From contig NZ_OY781981.1 of NCBI RefSeq assembly GCF_963677565.1, forward strand, positions 496,001 to 560,000: DNA of 64,000 nucleotides, written 5' to 3'. Origin of the DNA: an uncultured Draconibacterium sp. (lineage in GTDB: Bacteria > Bacteroidota > Bacteroidia > Bacteroidales > Prolixibacteraceae). The notes beneath the pieces are model-generated. The model was given only the letters and a program-made list of their open reading frames with translations. It ran no database searches and had not been told where the DNA came from. Position numbers and translations under genes: made by a program. Shown here one piece after another: positions 43,476 through 53,038 of the stretch (the stretch's first letter is position 1; each line of letters opens with the position of its first letter).

Positions 43476-43994
43476 TCATTTACATTTGTTGATAAAATCC
43501 TTTCGTGCCCTGCTTAACTGGGTGGGTGTTATTCCTAAAAAATGAGCAATATGGTAATGCGGGATACGGTTAATCAGTCCGGGGTATTCTTCCAGAAAAA
43601 GTTCGTATTTCTGTAGCGAATCGAGGTTTAACAAAGCCACCAGCCGCGATTGCAACTGCGTATTCAATTGCTTGAAAGCTTCGGTTATCACTTTGGTTAT
43701 TTCGCTGTCGACATTTACATGTGCCATTATAGTGGCGTAATCAGCAATAGAAAGTTCACACTCATCGAGTGCCTGAATGTTCATTTGTGTTTGCACATTG
43801 GGAATATAGCTTCCGATAACCATATCACCTTCACGATAAAAATGGGTGGTTATCTCATTTCCGTCAACATCGAGTACAAAACCACGAAGCACTCCTTTTA
43901 CAAGTCGCCCGATCTTTCGGCACTGGTTCCCGTGTTTTAAAAAGAACTCGCCCTTCTTTAAACGTTCGGTATCGTGCAAGGTATCAATCAGCAT
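43476..43994 (-). CDS. Crp/Fnr-like transcriptional regulator
   Basis: A 172-residue protein, shorter than typical Crp (about 190-230). The cyclic-nucleotide-binding-like beta-roll starts near residue 14 (KGEFFLKHGNQCRKIGRLVKGVLRGF), then YREGDMVIGSY, and a C-terminal helix-turn-helix (IPHYHIAHFLGITPTQLSRARKDFIN). The roll lacks the classical phosphate-binding Arg cassette, so it may bind a different ligand or none. It lies immediately upstream of the MFS gene. Confidence 0.9.
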   Translation of the reverse strand: MLIDTLHDTERLKKGEFFLKHGNQCRKIGRLVKGVLRGFVLDVDGNEITTHFYREGDMVIGSYIPNVQTQMNIQALDECELSIADYATIMAHVNVDSEITKVITEAFKQLNTQLQSRLVALLNLDSLQKYELFLEEYPGLINRIPHYHIAHFLGITPTQLSRARKDFINKCK

Positions 43995-44124
43995 TCTCTG
44001 ATTCTGTTTTTTAATGTTAGTTTATTCCGTGAATTTAGTGAAAATCGAACATAAACATCAAGCTATACAGCCCATCAGAGTCTATTTTATTAAACTTTCG
44101 AATAAAATCTTCTGCACCCGATGC

Positions 44125-45327
44125 CTATTTTAAGCGGTATAAAACCGAGAAGCTAAGCAACAGATTATTTACGTACGATTTCTCGCTAACCGATGTACCA
44201 TAAAACCGGTAAAGGTATTCGTAACTGGCAAGCAGGTTTCCTTTTAGCTTTTCGCTCAAATTAATTTCATAACCTACCCCAACATTAAACCCCGGTTGAA
44301 ATGGTTTCATACCCAAATCGTACGACCAATGATTTGTCAAATTATCCAGTAATCGTTCATCATAAAATTCATGATCGTATCGATAATTAACGCTAACTCC
44401 TGCATTTAAATAGGGAGCTGACTGCGTTTTTGTTAAGCTGTAAGATACCGATGCCGGAATACGAATATATTTTATACGTGCAATCCTAAAGTCTTCAACA
44501 TATCGGATGAAGGCATCGTACTGGTAGGTAATATCGTAAAAAACAGCTCCAAGCTGAAATGAAAACCTTGGTGAAAGGGAAGGCGATTTCCCAAAACGCA
44601 TATTAATTCCGTACCCTAAATCGGAAGCACGTTTCACCGCTTCTTCATTTCCATTGTTTAAAATATATTGCGATGAGATGTAGGATATAGCGGGCCCAAT
44701 GTAGAACGAATGTTTTCGGTTAACATCTTCAAAAACCAGGCAGTCCTCATCAGGGCAAACAAGATTATGGTATTTTTTCGATACTCTAATCAGGCTTTTG
44801 GCATTCAGGTCGCTGTTATCAATATCGTCGAACAATTGTGGCTGGTCGCGAAACTGGTATTTTAACTCGCCTACATACTCCTTTTTATCAAAAGAATAGT
44901 TGGTTCCTTTAAGTTTTCGATTAAATTCGGTATTCTTCAATTCAATTAATGAATCGTTATTGGTTTTGTAAAAGTATCTGACATTCAAGTCAGCGGGAGT
45001 AAAGCACAACACATTGGCTTCACCTTTTATCAACCATTCTAAAAACACCGGAGTTTTTAAATCGCCTTCAAGAATGTTATCAGAAGTAAAATATTTACCA
45101 TCGATAAAGCGATAGGCGCGAATATCGTGAGGGAGATAGCTTATTACCTTACTATTATTTTCTTCTTTAAAATCGCACTGCTTCGAATTTTTTACAGCAC
45201 CTTTAAAATCAATATAGCCTGAAACCGTATCGTTACTATTTGTAATGATGTACCCTGCCTGAAATTGGGCAAAAGAAAGAACAGAAAGTAAAACAAAAAA
45301 CGATGTCGCAATGTATTTGGTTTTCAT
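44125..45327 (-). CDS. Outer-membrane beta-barrel protein
   Basis: A 400-residue protein with a signal peptide (AFAQ). The N-terminal half is a soluble region (GYIITNSNDTVSGYIDFKG, HDIRAYRFIDGKYF) containing a short CPDEDC segment. The C-terminal half is barrel-like, with alternating aromatic strands (HSFYIGPAISYISSQYIL to LLLSFSVLYRLK) ending in an aromatic-hydrophobic strand. Such proteins are common in Bacteroidota; function is unknown. Monocistronic. Confidence 0.8.
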   Translation of the reverse strand: MKTKYIATSFFVLLSVLSFAQFQAGYIITNSNDTVSGYIDFKGAVKNSKQCDFKEENNSKVISYLPHDIRAYRFIDGKYFTSDNILEGDLKTPVFLEWLIKGEANVLCFTPADLNVRYFYKTNNDSLIELKNTEFNRKLKGTNYSFDKKEYVGELKYQFRDQPQLFDDIDNSDLNAKSLIRVSKKYHNLVCPDEDCLVFEDVNRKHSFYIGPAISYISSQYILNNGNEEAVKRASDLGYGINMRFGKSPSLSPRFSFQLGAVFYDITYQYDAFIRYVEDFRIARIKYIRIPASVSYSLTKTQSAPYLNAGVSVNYRYDHEFYDERLLDNLTNHWSYDLGMKPFQPGFNVGVGYEINLSEKLKGNLLASYEYLYRFYGTSVSEKSYVNNLLLSFSVLYRLK

Positions 45328-45420
45328 AATAAATATTGTATTAGCCTTACAAACATAATACTTTTCTTGTAATAGCTTGATTTTGGGGAAAGACTATTAG
45401 CTAACCAAGTTCAGATATTA

Positions 45421-45993
45421 TCAGGTCGAAAAAGCTTCAATCCACATAAGTCTGGTGTGCTTGCTCCATAGTAGTTTTTTCCGCTGTGCCCAGGTAAGAT
45501 AATTCATTTTATATGGTTTAATAAAAGAACTGTTATCCTGATCTTTTACAGTTATGCCTTTCTCATCATTAATTTTTAAAAATCGTTTCACCCGATCAAA
45601 CGACTGACAATCCACATTATCATAACTTAACGAAAAATTGTACATCTTTCCATATTTCCGATTTAAAGCATCGTTTCGTAAAATGGCATGCATTGTTTTA
45701 AGCCATTCTATTTTTATATCGTGTGGTAAAAAGCCGAACTCGATATAAAATAATTGTTTATGAAAGAGGCCAAGCAAATCGCGCTTAAAGAAACTATTGA
45801 ATTTACCACGTTGAATGAGTTTCATGTACCTGCGATATTCATCCGAACATTTTTCGATAGTTTGTAGCTGATTGCTTCTTCTACTTGACCGATAGGTTAC
45901 GGCTGCAAAGAATACGCCTATTGCCATAATTACACTTGAAATGGCTGTTAGTACATCCCAAAAATTTGTTTGAGAAACATTTAAGAGTAACAT
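45421..45993 (-). CDS. Membrane-anchored protein, unknown function
   Basis: A 190-residue protein with one N-terminal membrane helix (DVLTAISSVIMAIGVFFAAVTY), followed by a basic, helical cytoplasmic region (SSRRSNQLQTIEKCSDEYRRY). It is rich in Lys, Arg, Phe and Trp. The arrangement resembles DUF4760-type proteins, but the match is not secure. No operon partner is evident. Confidence 0.65.
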   Translation of the reverse strand: MLLLNVSQTNFWDVLTAISSVIMAIGVFFAAVTYRSSRRSNQLQTIEKCSDEYRRYMKLIQRGKFNSFFKRDLLGLFHKQLFYIEFGFLPHDIKIEWLKTMHAILRNDALNRKYGKMYNFSLSYDNVDCQSFDRVKRFLKINDEKGITVKDQDNSSFIKPYKMNYLTWAQRKKLLWSKHTRLMWIEAFST

Positions 45994-46392
45994 AAAATTT
46001 GAGTTTTAAGGTTGATGATTAATTCTTTAAAGCTACAAAAAATCATTTTAAATGATACTGTCATCCTATTTGGAGTGAAGCACTTATAAAAAGAAAAAGA
46101 TCGCTTTCGCGATCTTTCCTCAGTTGAGTAATTTTGGGAAATATTTAAAAGGGACTAGTGTGACTATTTAAGTTTTGTTGCCGGTAACGTATGCCGGATA
46201 ATTCTATAAACATTAGAAATAATAGTCCATTAACACTAATAAGGGTATTTGCATTTCCCCTACAAGTTATGGATAATACAAATACAAAGAAAGAGACTTA
46301 CGGGTATTTATTTATTTTTTTAACAGAATTGTAATAAAAACTAAGAATGAGAAAGGTTAAAATGACCAAGTTTTTATGAAACAACAGGTTTT
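45994..46392. other. Gap of 399 bp containing one hairpin
   Basis: Between the membrane-anchored protein gene and the end of the second hybrid kinase. The only structured element is the hairpin at 46096-46117. No gene is seen. Confidence 0.5.
46096..46117 (-). terminator. Hairpin, probable terminator of the second hybrid kinase
   Basis: AAAGATCGC-TTTC-GCGATCTTT, a perfect nine-pair stem with a T-rich exit on the minus strand. It lies about 275 bp after the kinase stop, unusually far for a terminator, so either the transcript has a long 3' end or the hairpin ends a separate small RNA. Confidence 0.7.
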
Positions 46393-48525
46393 CTATTTGG
46401 ATGGAGATAAATATTTTTCGATCAACCGCAGCATTTCTTCCTTTTGAATGGGTTTTGAAATATAATCATTACACCCTACGCTAAGAAATTTATTCTTATC
46501 ATCTGCCATGGCATAAGCCGTTTGTGCAATAATTGGAATATCGGGATTAAATTTGCGAATTTCCGCAGTTGCTTCCTCTCCACTCATTACCGGCATTTTT
46601 ATATCCATTAATACCATGCAAATATCAGAATCAGTGCGCACACACTCCACGGCTTCGTCGCCATTTCTTGCATGCACGGTATTCAAACCCGCACTTTTGA
46701 GTATGTTTTTTAGGTATAAATAACTTACCTCATCGTCCTCTGCAACCAACACTTTGCATTTTCTATTACTAATATTAACTGCTGTTTTTTTCATACTCCT
46801 TTCTGCTGTTTCTATTTTGGTCGTATTATCAGGAAGGTTAAAATAGAATATACTTCCTTTTCCCAACTCTGATTCTACCCATAATTCTCCTCCAAGTAGT
46901 TCGGTATAAGCTTTTGCAATTGTCAGCCCCAAGCCCGTACCTTCATGTGGCCGACTTATTTTTAAATCGGCCTGAACAAACCGGTCGAAAATAGCCGCCA
47001 TCCTGTCTTGAGGAATTCCACTGCCTGTATCTTTTACAAAAAACGTAATTTTTTCTTTTAAGGTATAACTTCCAAGCTCAATTATTCCCTGTTTTGTAAA
47101 TTTTACAGCATTGCTTAATAAATTTGCGATAATGCTTTCGAATAAATATTTGTCGGTAAGAAGGATAATATCAGAATCGAGGTATTCACTGGTACAAATA
47201 AACTGTATATCTTTTTCTTTTAACTGGGTTTCGTAAACCGATACATGATGGGCAAGCAACTTTGATAAGTTTACTTTATCCTGTTTTACTGTAATTTGTT
47301 TGGTTTCAATTTTTGATATATCAATTAAAGCATTTACTGTTGTAAGCAGGCGTTCGCCACTTTGTTGCATAATATCGAAATACTTTTCTCTGGTTTTTTC
47401 ATCAACAGGAGTTTCCTTAAGAAAACCCAAAAAGCCAAGGATGCCATTCATTGGCGTGCGTATTTCGTGACTGATATTTTGCAGGAACACAGTTTTTAAA
47501 CGGTTACTTTCTTCTGCACTGTCTTTTGCTTTTTTCAGCTCTTCGATTGTACGCTGTTTTTCGGTAATATTTTCGCCAAGGCTTACTGTTCCTGAAACTT
47601 TGCCGTCAACATCTTCAACAACATTATTGTACCATGAGAATATCAGTTCATTGCCATTTTTGGTAATAATTTTCCCTTCATGATGCAACCAGGGGGCTTT
47701 TTCGCGTAGAACTGTTTTAAAAGCTTCTTTTAAATAAGCTCTGTTTTCTTCGGGCAAAAAAAGATCAAACCAGTTTTTACCAATCACTTCTTCTTTTGTG
47801 TAACCGGTAACATTTAACAAGTAGTTGTTGCATGACGTTATATTTCCATCGTTATTTAAAGAAATGAAGATCATATTAATATCCAGCAACATATCTCTGA
47901 ATCGCTGTCGTGTTGCCAGAAGTTCTTCTTTTACTTTTCGATTTTGCCAGTTTGCCAGGTGCTTATTCATTAACAAACCCAATAATACTGTACTAAGCGG
48001 GTATATTATAATTACAGGCAGAGCAATTGATTTAAACGTACTCAACGACTGTTCCTGAGGTAATAATTGGGTGCATGCCAACATTACCACATGAACCAAA
48101 ATGCCAAGCAAATACAACCAAAGGAATGTTTTTTTTGCTTTGAACCATTTCAGAACGTAGTTCCAGCTAATACCAATTAAACCGGAAAATACGATTACTG
48201 CAATCCCCATCAACATTCCGTCGCCCCCCATATAATACCTGAAAACAGCTGTTATAAAGATTGCGATAAGAGTAGGATACAATCCAAGGTACAAACCGGC
48301 GATGGCCAAAAGAATGGAACGTGTATCAAAAACAATTCCGGGAGCATAAATCCATGGAGTAAACATCAGAAAAATACCTATGGCTCCAACAATTATTCCG
48401 GCAAAAAATTTAGGAAATATTCTCCTGCTATGTAAAGAATCGATCCAGCGGAACTCGTATATATAACTGAATACAAGGAGCAACGCAATGTTTTGTATTA
48501 AGCCGGCAAAAAACGAACTCCCCAT
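46393..48525 (-). CDS. Hybrid histidine kinase with LytS-type membrane sensor, PAS and receiver
   Basis: A 710-residue kinase. The N-terminal part (residues 1-190) is a multi-helix membrane module of the 5TMR-LYT type, with FAGIIVGAIGIFLMFTPWIY and LYLGLYPTLIAIFITAVFRY. It is followed by a PAS/PAC domain (FISLNNDGNITSCNNYLL to SGTVSLGENITEKQ), HisKA with His353 (QNISHEIRTPMNG), a HATPase (NLLSNAVKF, DTGSGIP, GTGLGLTI) and a C-terminal receiver with Asp641 (CMVLMDIKMPV). No Hpt domain is present, so the receiver passes phosphate through a separate phosphotransfer protein or acts by itself. Monocistronic; signal unknown. Confidence 0.94.
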   Translation of the reverse strand: MGSSFFAGLIQNIALLLVFSYIYEFRWIDSLHSRRIFPKFFAGIIVGAIGIFLMFTPWIYAPGIVFDTRSILLAIAGLYLGLYPTLIAIFITAVFRYYMGGDGMLMGIAVIVFSGLIGISWNYVLKWFKAKKTFLWLYLLGILVHVVMLACTQLLPQEQSLSTFKSIALPVIIIYPLSTVLLGLLMNKHLANWQNRKVKEELLATRQRFRDMLLDINMIFISLNNDGNITSCNNYLLNVTGYTKEEVIGKNWFDLFLPEENRAYLKEAFKTVLREKAPWLHHEGKIITKNGNELIFSWYNNVVEDVDGKVSGTVSLGENITEKQRTIEELKKAKDSAEESNRLKTVFLQNISHEIRTPMNGILGFLGFLKETPVDEKTREKYFDIMQQSGERLLTTVNALIDISKIETKQITVKQDKVNLSKLLAHHVSVYETQLKEKDIQFICTSEYLDSDIILLTDKYLFESIIANLLSNAVKFTKQGIIELGSYTLKEKITFFVKDTGSGIPQDRMAAIFDRFVQADLKISRPHEGTGLGLTIAKAYTELLGGELWVESELGKGSIFYFNLPDNTTKIETAERSMKKTAVNISNRKCKVLVAEDDEVSYLYLKNILKSAGLNTVHARNGDEAVECVRTDSDICMVLMDIKMPVMSGEEATAEIRKFNPDIPIIAQTAYAMADDKNKFLSVGCNDYISKPIQKEEMLRLIEKYLSPSK

Positions 48526-48845
48526 AATCCAGAAGTAATTTCATTAATAATTTAGTTAAAGCTAATAAACCATCTTTAATTTGAAAAATTCATTGCCTGT
48601 TTTTATGCAGTCAATACGAACTACGAAACAGCCCTCCTATATCTATCTGATTTTCTACCACTTGAATATATGCAGATCAAGTATTCCGAATGAGAATCTT
48701 AATAAGTTTTTTTATTAAAAAATCAACAAGGAAACAATAAATAACAGCATCAGCTTTCCGGAAGGAACACATCATGGCATTATTTTCCTTAGTAGACGAA
48801 TCGATTTTTAATGGTTTATTGAATACATTTGAAACAGCAGATTAA
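48526..48845. other. Gap of 320 bp, no feature seen
   Basis: AT-rich DNA between the end of the GH92 gene and the hybrid kinase start. I see no gene, RNA, hairpin with T tract, or repeat here. Confidence 0.4.
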
Positions 48846-51167
48846 CTATTTTGTTGCCTGATGACTCATTTCAAATACCAGATCACCTCCTTTTATTAAA
48901 TCGAAGTGCGAAATTTTTGTGCCATCTATTTCGCGACCATTTAAAGTAACTTTACTAACGTACACATTCTCCTCGCTTTGATTTTTAGCAGTAATAGTAA
49001 GCTGGTTCCCATTTTCAAATGAAACGACAGCTTTTTTAACACAAGGACTGCCCAACTCGTAATATTCCGATCCGGGTGCCAGCGGATAAAAACCAAGGCT
49101 GTTAAAGATATACCAGGCACTCATTTGTCCGGCATCGTCGTTACCACACAAACTGTTTACTTCAGCGCCATACATAGTTTTCATGATCATGCGCACCCGG
49201 CTTTGGGTTTTGTAAGATTCATCCGTGTAGTTGTACAAAAATGGAATATGGTGTCCCGGTTCGTTGCCATGCACATAATTTCCGATCATTCCATCGCGGG
49301 TAATGTCTTCGTTCTTTTCAATGTATTTATCGTCCAGCTCCATGGTAAACAACGAATCCAACATTCCCGACAATCGTTTTTTACCGCCCATTATTTGCAC
49401 CATATCTTCCACCTGGTGCGGAACATACAATCCGTAATTCCAGGCATTGCCTTCAATAAATCCCTGGCCATGTGTATCCAGCGGATCAAATTCTTTTCTG
49501 AACTCGCCGTTCGACATTTTGGGACGCATAAAACCAATTGAAGGGTCGTAAACTTTTTTGTAAGCGTTCGATCGTTCCGTGAACTCCTTTTCAATAGCTT
49601 CATCTCCGGTGTTTTTGGCAATTTGTGCAATACACCAGTCATCAAAAGCGTATTCCAGTGTTTTCGACACCGAGTACGAACTTTTATCCTCGGGGACAAA
49701 ACCGTATTTCATATAATCGCCAATTCCATGAAAATAGGGAACTTTTGCTGTTGTAACTGCAGCATCCAGCGCCCGCTTACGATTAAAATCACCCACTCCT
49801 TTCACCACAGCATCGGCCAAAACGGTCGTTGAATGGTAGCCGATCATACACCAGTTTTCGTTGGCATAATGGCTCCAAACAGGCAACATGTGGTGCACGC
49901 TTTGATCGTAATGCGCCAGCATCGATTTTATCATGTCGTTGTTACGCGATGGCTGAATCAAATTAAAGAATGGATGTAAAGCGCGATAAGTATCCCACAA
50001 CGAAAAAATTGTGTAGTTGGTAAATCCTACCGACTGGTGGATATTTTGATCGAGCCCGCGGTAACTGCCATCCACATCTTCGTACACAATCGGGCTTAGC
50101 ATGGTATGGTAGAGCGCTGTGTAAAAAGTTCTTTTGTCATTATCCGAAATGCTTTCCACCCTGATTTTTGCGAGTTCATTGTTCCATTTCTGCTGTGTTT
50201 GGTTTTTCACTTTTTCAAAATCCCAATTTGGAATTTCTGTTTCCAGGTTGTTTAAAGCGCCAGCCATACTCACCGGCGAAAGTGCGAACTTTACTTTCAG
50301 CTTTTCGTTTTCGCTTGTATCAAAATTAAAATAAGCCCTTATATTCCGGCCGGCCATCTCAGGGAAATTTTTCTCCTGATCAAAATACCGGTAATGTCCG
50401 TCGTAGTTATCCTCGTCATTTTTTTTATGCCCGTAACTTTTAAAAGGCTTTGAAAACTGCATGGCAAAAAATACTTTTCGCGTACGTCCCCACCCTTTTG
50501 TCTGACGGTAACCGGTAATCAGCGAATCGTTCTCTACACGCAAAAATGTCCACACGTTTTTCTCATCGTAATGATAAACGTTGTAAACCAGGTCTAGAAT
50601 TATGTGTGCGTCGTCTGATTCTGGAAAAGTATATTGATGAAAGCCCACTCTCTCTGATGCTGTCATTTCCGCCCCGATGTTATAATCATCGAGTTTTACG
50701 CTGTAATAACCGGGCTCAGCGTTTTCATTTTCGTGCGAAAAAACTGAATAAAAACCTTTGCTTCCATCCTCTTGCTGAATCGGATCGAGTACCAAATCAC
50801 CTGTGGTTGGCATAACCAAAAAATCGCCCAGATCGGAGTGGCCGGTTCCACTAAAATTGGTGTGCGCAAAACCAATTATCGTAGTATCGCGATACTGGTA
50901 ACCGGCACAATATTCGTACGTTTTTTTATTGTAGTTGCCATCGGGATTAAAGTAAGGTTGCATATCGGTTTGCGGCCCTAATTGCACCATTCCAAACGGT
51001 GCTGTTGCTCCCGGGAACGTATGCCCCATAGTACTTGTTCCTACCATCGGGTTTACATATTGGCAATAATCTTTTGGAAAACTTTCGACAGTTGTAATTT
51101 CTTGTTTCGTGTTATTACATGAAACGAGTAAAAGCAGCAGAACTGCTAAAAAAAGTAGTGGTTTCAT
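48846..51167 (-). CDS. GH92 family alpha-1,2-mannosidase lipoprotein
   Basis: A 773-residue, calcium-dependent exo-alpha-mannosidase of glycoside hydrolase family 92, which trims mannose from host or yeast N-glycans. Lipobox LLLLLVSC anchors it to the membrane. Diagnostic segments are YVNPMVGTSTMGHTFPGATAPFGMVQLGPQ near the N-terminus, FTNYTIFSLWDTYRALHPFF, NEPGHHIPFLYNY and LCGNDDAGQMSAWYIFNSLGFYPLAPG near the C-terminus. No SusC/SusD genes lie beside it, so it is not in a recognisable utilisation locus here. Confidence 0.95.
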   Translation of the reverse strand: MKPLLFLAVLLLLLVSCNNTKQEITTVESFPKDYCQYVNPMVGTSTMGHTFPGATAPFGMVQLGPQTDMQPYFNPDGNYNKKTYEYCAGYQYRDTTIIGFAHTNFSGTGHSDLGDFLVMPTTGDLVLDPIQQEDGSKGFYSVFSHENENAEPGYYSVKLDDYNIGAEMTASERVGFHQYTFPESDDAHIILDLVYNVYHYDEKNVWTFLRVENDSLITGYRQTKGWGRTRKVFFAMQFSKPFKSYGHKKNDEDNYDGHYRYFDQEKNFPEMAGRNIRAYFNFDTSENEKLKVKFALSPVSMAGALNNLETEIPNWDFEKVKNQTQQKWNNELAKIRVESISDNDKRTFYTALYHTMLSPIVYEDVDGSYRGLDQNIHQSVGFTNYTIFSLWDTYRALHPFFNLIQPSRNNDMIKSMLAHYDQSVHHMLPVWSHYANENWCMIGYHSTTVLADAVVKGVGDFNRKRALDAAVTTAKVPYFHGIGDYMKYGFVPEDKSSYSVSKTLEYAFDDWCIAQIAKNTGDEAIEKEFTERSNAYKKVYDPSIGFMRPKMSNGEFRKEFDPLDTHGQGFIEGNAWNYGLYVPHQVEDMVQIMGGKKRLSGMLDSLFTMELDDKYIEKNEDITRDGMIGNYVHGNEPGHHIPFLYNYTDESYKTQSRVRMIMKTMYGAEVNSLCGNDDAGQMSAWYIFNSLGFYPLAPGSEYYELGSPCVKKAVVSFENGNQLTITAKNQSEENVYVSKVTLNGREIDGTKISHFDLIKGGDLVFEMSHQATK

Positions 51168-51467
51168 TAAAATTTATTTTTTGTGGCAAACCAAAAACAA
51201 TACGATTTACTTCATTTTTGATTTGATACAGGCATTAGGTTCTGCCTGTAATATTAAGTTGTTGGTTTCGGCCCGTAAAAATAGAAGTTTCAACAAATAT
51301 TAAGCAGGAAAAATCATCTGATTTATGAAAAAATCAGCAAATGAAATTTGTGCTACCACTTTTATTAAAAAATGAGATAAACGCTAAAACTACATCAATT
51401 AAAAAGATGTGCTGATAAAATTGCGCTTGCAAAGCGCTCAGAAAATTATAAAATAAAACTATTTTGA
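51168..51467. other. Gap of 300 bp, no gene seen
   Basis: AT-rich spacer between the DUF4270 and GH92 genes. The only structure is a short palindrome GCGCTT-GCA-AAGCGC at about 51423-51437. It presumably holds the GH92 promoter; no clear -7 motif is found. Confidence 0.4.
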
Positions 51468-52838
51468 CTATTCTAAAAATCTGGAGTAAGTGATTCGCAT
51501 TTCCACTCCATCGTTTTTGGCACTTTTTAAGACTACCCTGTTCGGAATGTCAACACGTTGCCCGGTTGTTAAATAAAATCCCTGATTACCTACAAAATTG
51601 TCGTCTTCAGGGTCGGTATAATCAATAATCCGTTGTACGTGCTGAGTAATATTAAAACTATAAGTATAATCACTGGTATCTAAATATCCGCCGTAAAATG
51701 CAGGATTAAAGAAATAATCGATAGGGCGATATTCCTCTTCATCCGGCGCAACAAAGGTAAACAGCAACTGGTTTGGCGGTGGATAATTGTGAATATCGCT
51801 GGCAACAGTATCGACATGAAAAATGATTTCAGCCTTATTTATTCCCATATTGGTAGAGTCTTTCCAGCTTTCAAGACCTGAAATTGTTATTCTTGATTTT
51901 AAACCACCTGTTGGCTGAACGTAAACCAAATCATCCTCAACCTCTTCACTATCCAGGTTTTCTAAAAAAGGAGTTCCGGTATAATCATGTTCAATCGCAC
52001 TTACCCGGGCGCTATATTGTGTAATTAAATAAACCTGGGACAAAGTATCTGGCTCTTCATCTTCTTCCAGGTCAATCGTATTCTCATCATTATTATAATA
52101 AACCAACAACGCCGATCCCTGAAATGTACTGGTTGGCACAGTATGTATTGTTAGCAATGCGCCATTGCCCGATACATCCTCACTCTCAATATAAAGCCCC
52201 TTGAAGTATTCTAAGAAGACATCGTTAGTTACCATATCAAGCGAATCGGCACTTAACAATTTTTCTCCCAACGAGTTATCAAGCGGAATGGTTAACAACT
52301 GATAATTTGTATCCTGACTGGCAGAGTCGAGCTCTACTTTTGGCTTAAAATTAAATTCAGCTAATGGTATATCTGAAGCCATTGATTTAAGATCGACATC
52401 TTCAGTATAGTCTGCATCAGGATCAAGTTCACTTTCCATTTCAAACACCTTTAAGTGCTGTGTAGTGATTGTATCGCCATATATATTTCGGTAAAAAACA
52501 TATAATCTTACCGAGTCTACCACGGGATTAGTACCAAAATCAGGAAATGCTGCTAAACGGAATTGTGCGGCATAATGTGCAGTGGTTTTGCCAAAAACCG
52601 GATCGTTGAAACTTCCCAACAGATTGTTATCTGCTTTATTGGAAACAATGCCGTTTTCAGAAAATGTATAGGATGAAATTTTGTCGGACACAGAAATATT
52701 CCGAACATTTATCAGGTCTTCTTCAGGCAGGACTCCTAAGCCTAAATCGTTTTGCTCGTTATTGCAAGCTACAAAAGCACTTACAAGAATTAACAGGCCT
52801 CCTAAAGTTTTTAATAACTGCACTGTATTGTATTTCAT
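51468..52838 (-). CDS. DUF4270 family lipoprotein
   Basis: A 456-residue lipoprotein (lipobox VSAFVAC) of the DUF4270 family, restricted to Bacteroidota. The N-terminal NDLGLGVLPEEDLINV and the early SFNDPVFGKTTAHYAAQFRL are typical of the family. The body is a series of beta strands and an acidic region (NDENTIDLEEDEEPDTLS). Function unknown; probably outer-membrane associated. It lies downstream of the GlgA-domain gene on the same strand, 200 bp away, a common arrangement beside panC/panD in this phylum. Confidence 0.9.
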   Translation of the reverse strand: MKYNTVQLLKTLGGLLILVSAFVACNNEQNDLGLGVLPEEDLINVRNISVSDKISSYTFSENGIVSNKADNNLLGSFNDPVFGKTTAHYAAQFRLAAFPDFGTNPVVDSVRLYVFYRNIYGDTITTQHLKVFEMESELDPDADYTEDVDLKSMASDIPLAEFNFKPKVELDSASQDTNYQLLTIPLDNSLGEKLLSADSLDMVTNDVFLEYFKGLYIESEDVSGNGALLTIHTVPTSTFQGSALLVYYNNDENTIDLEEDEEPDTLSQVYLITQYSARVSAIEHDYTGTPFLENLDSEEVEDDLVYVQPTGGLKSRITISGLESWKDSTNMGINKAEIIFHVDTVASDIHNYPPPNQLLFTFVAPDEEEYRPIDYFFNPAFYGGYLDTSDYTYSFNITQHVQRIIDYTDPEDDNFVGNQGFYLTTGQRVDIPNRVVLKSAKNDGVEMRITYSRFLE

Positions 52839-53038
52839 GTTAATTATTCCAATTTTTAACAGTAAGCATCATACACTGCAGCTAACTAAAATGAGCCTCT
52901 AAACAGTTATGGTTGCTTCTTCAAATTTCTGATTTCTGAAAAATTACACAAACATAGAAAATTACTACGAGAGCGTTTCTGAAATCAGACTAAAATTGAA
53001 CTTTTTAAATATAATTTTGATTCTTTAACACTGAAAAC

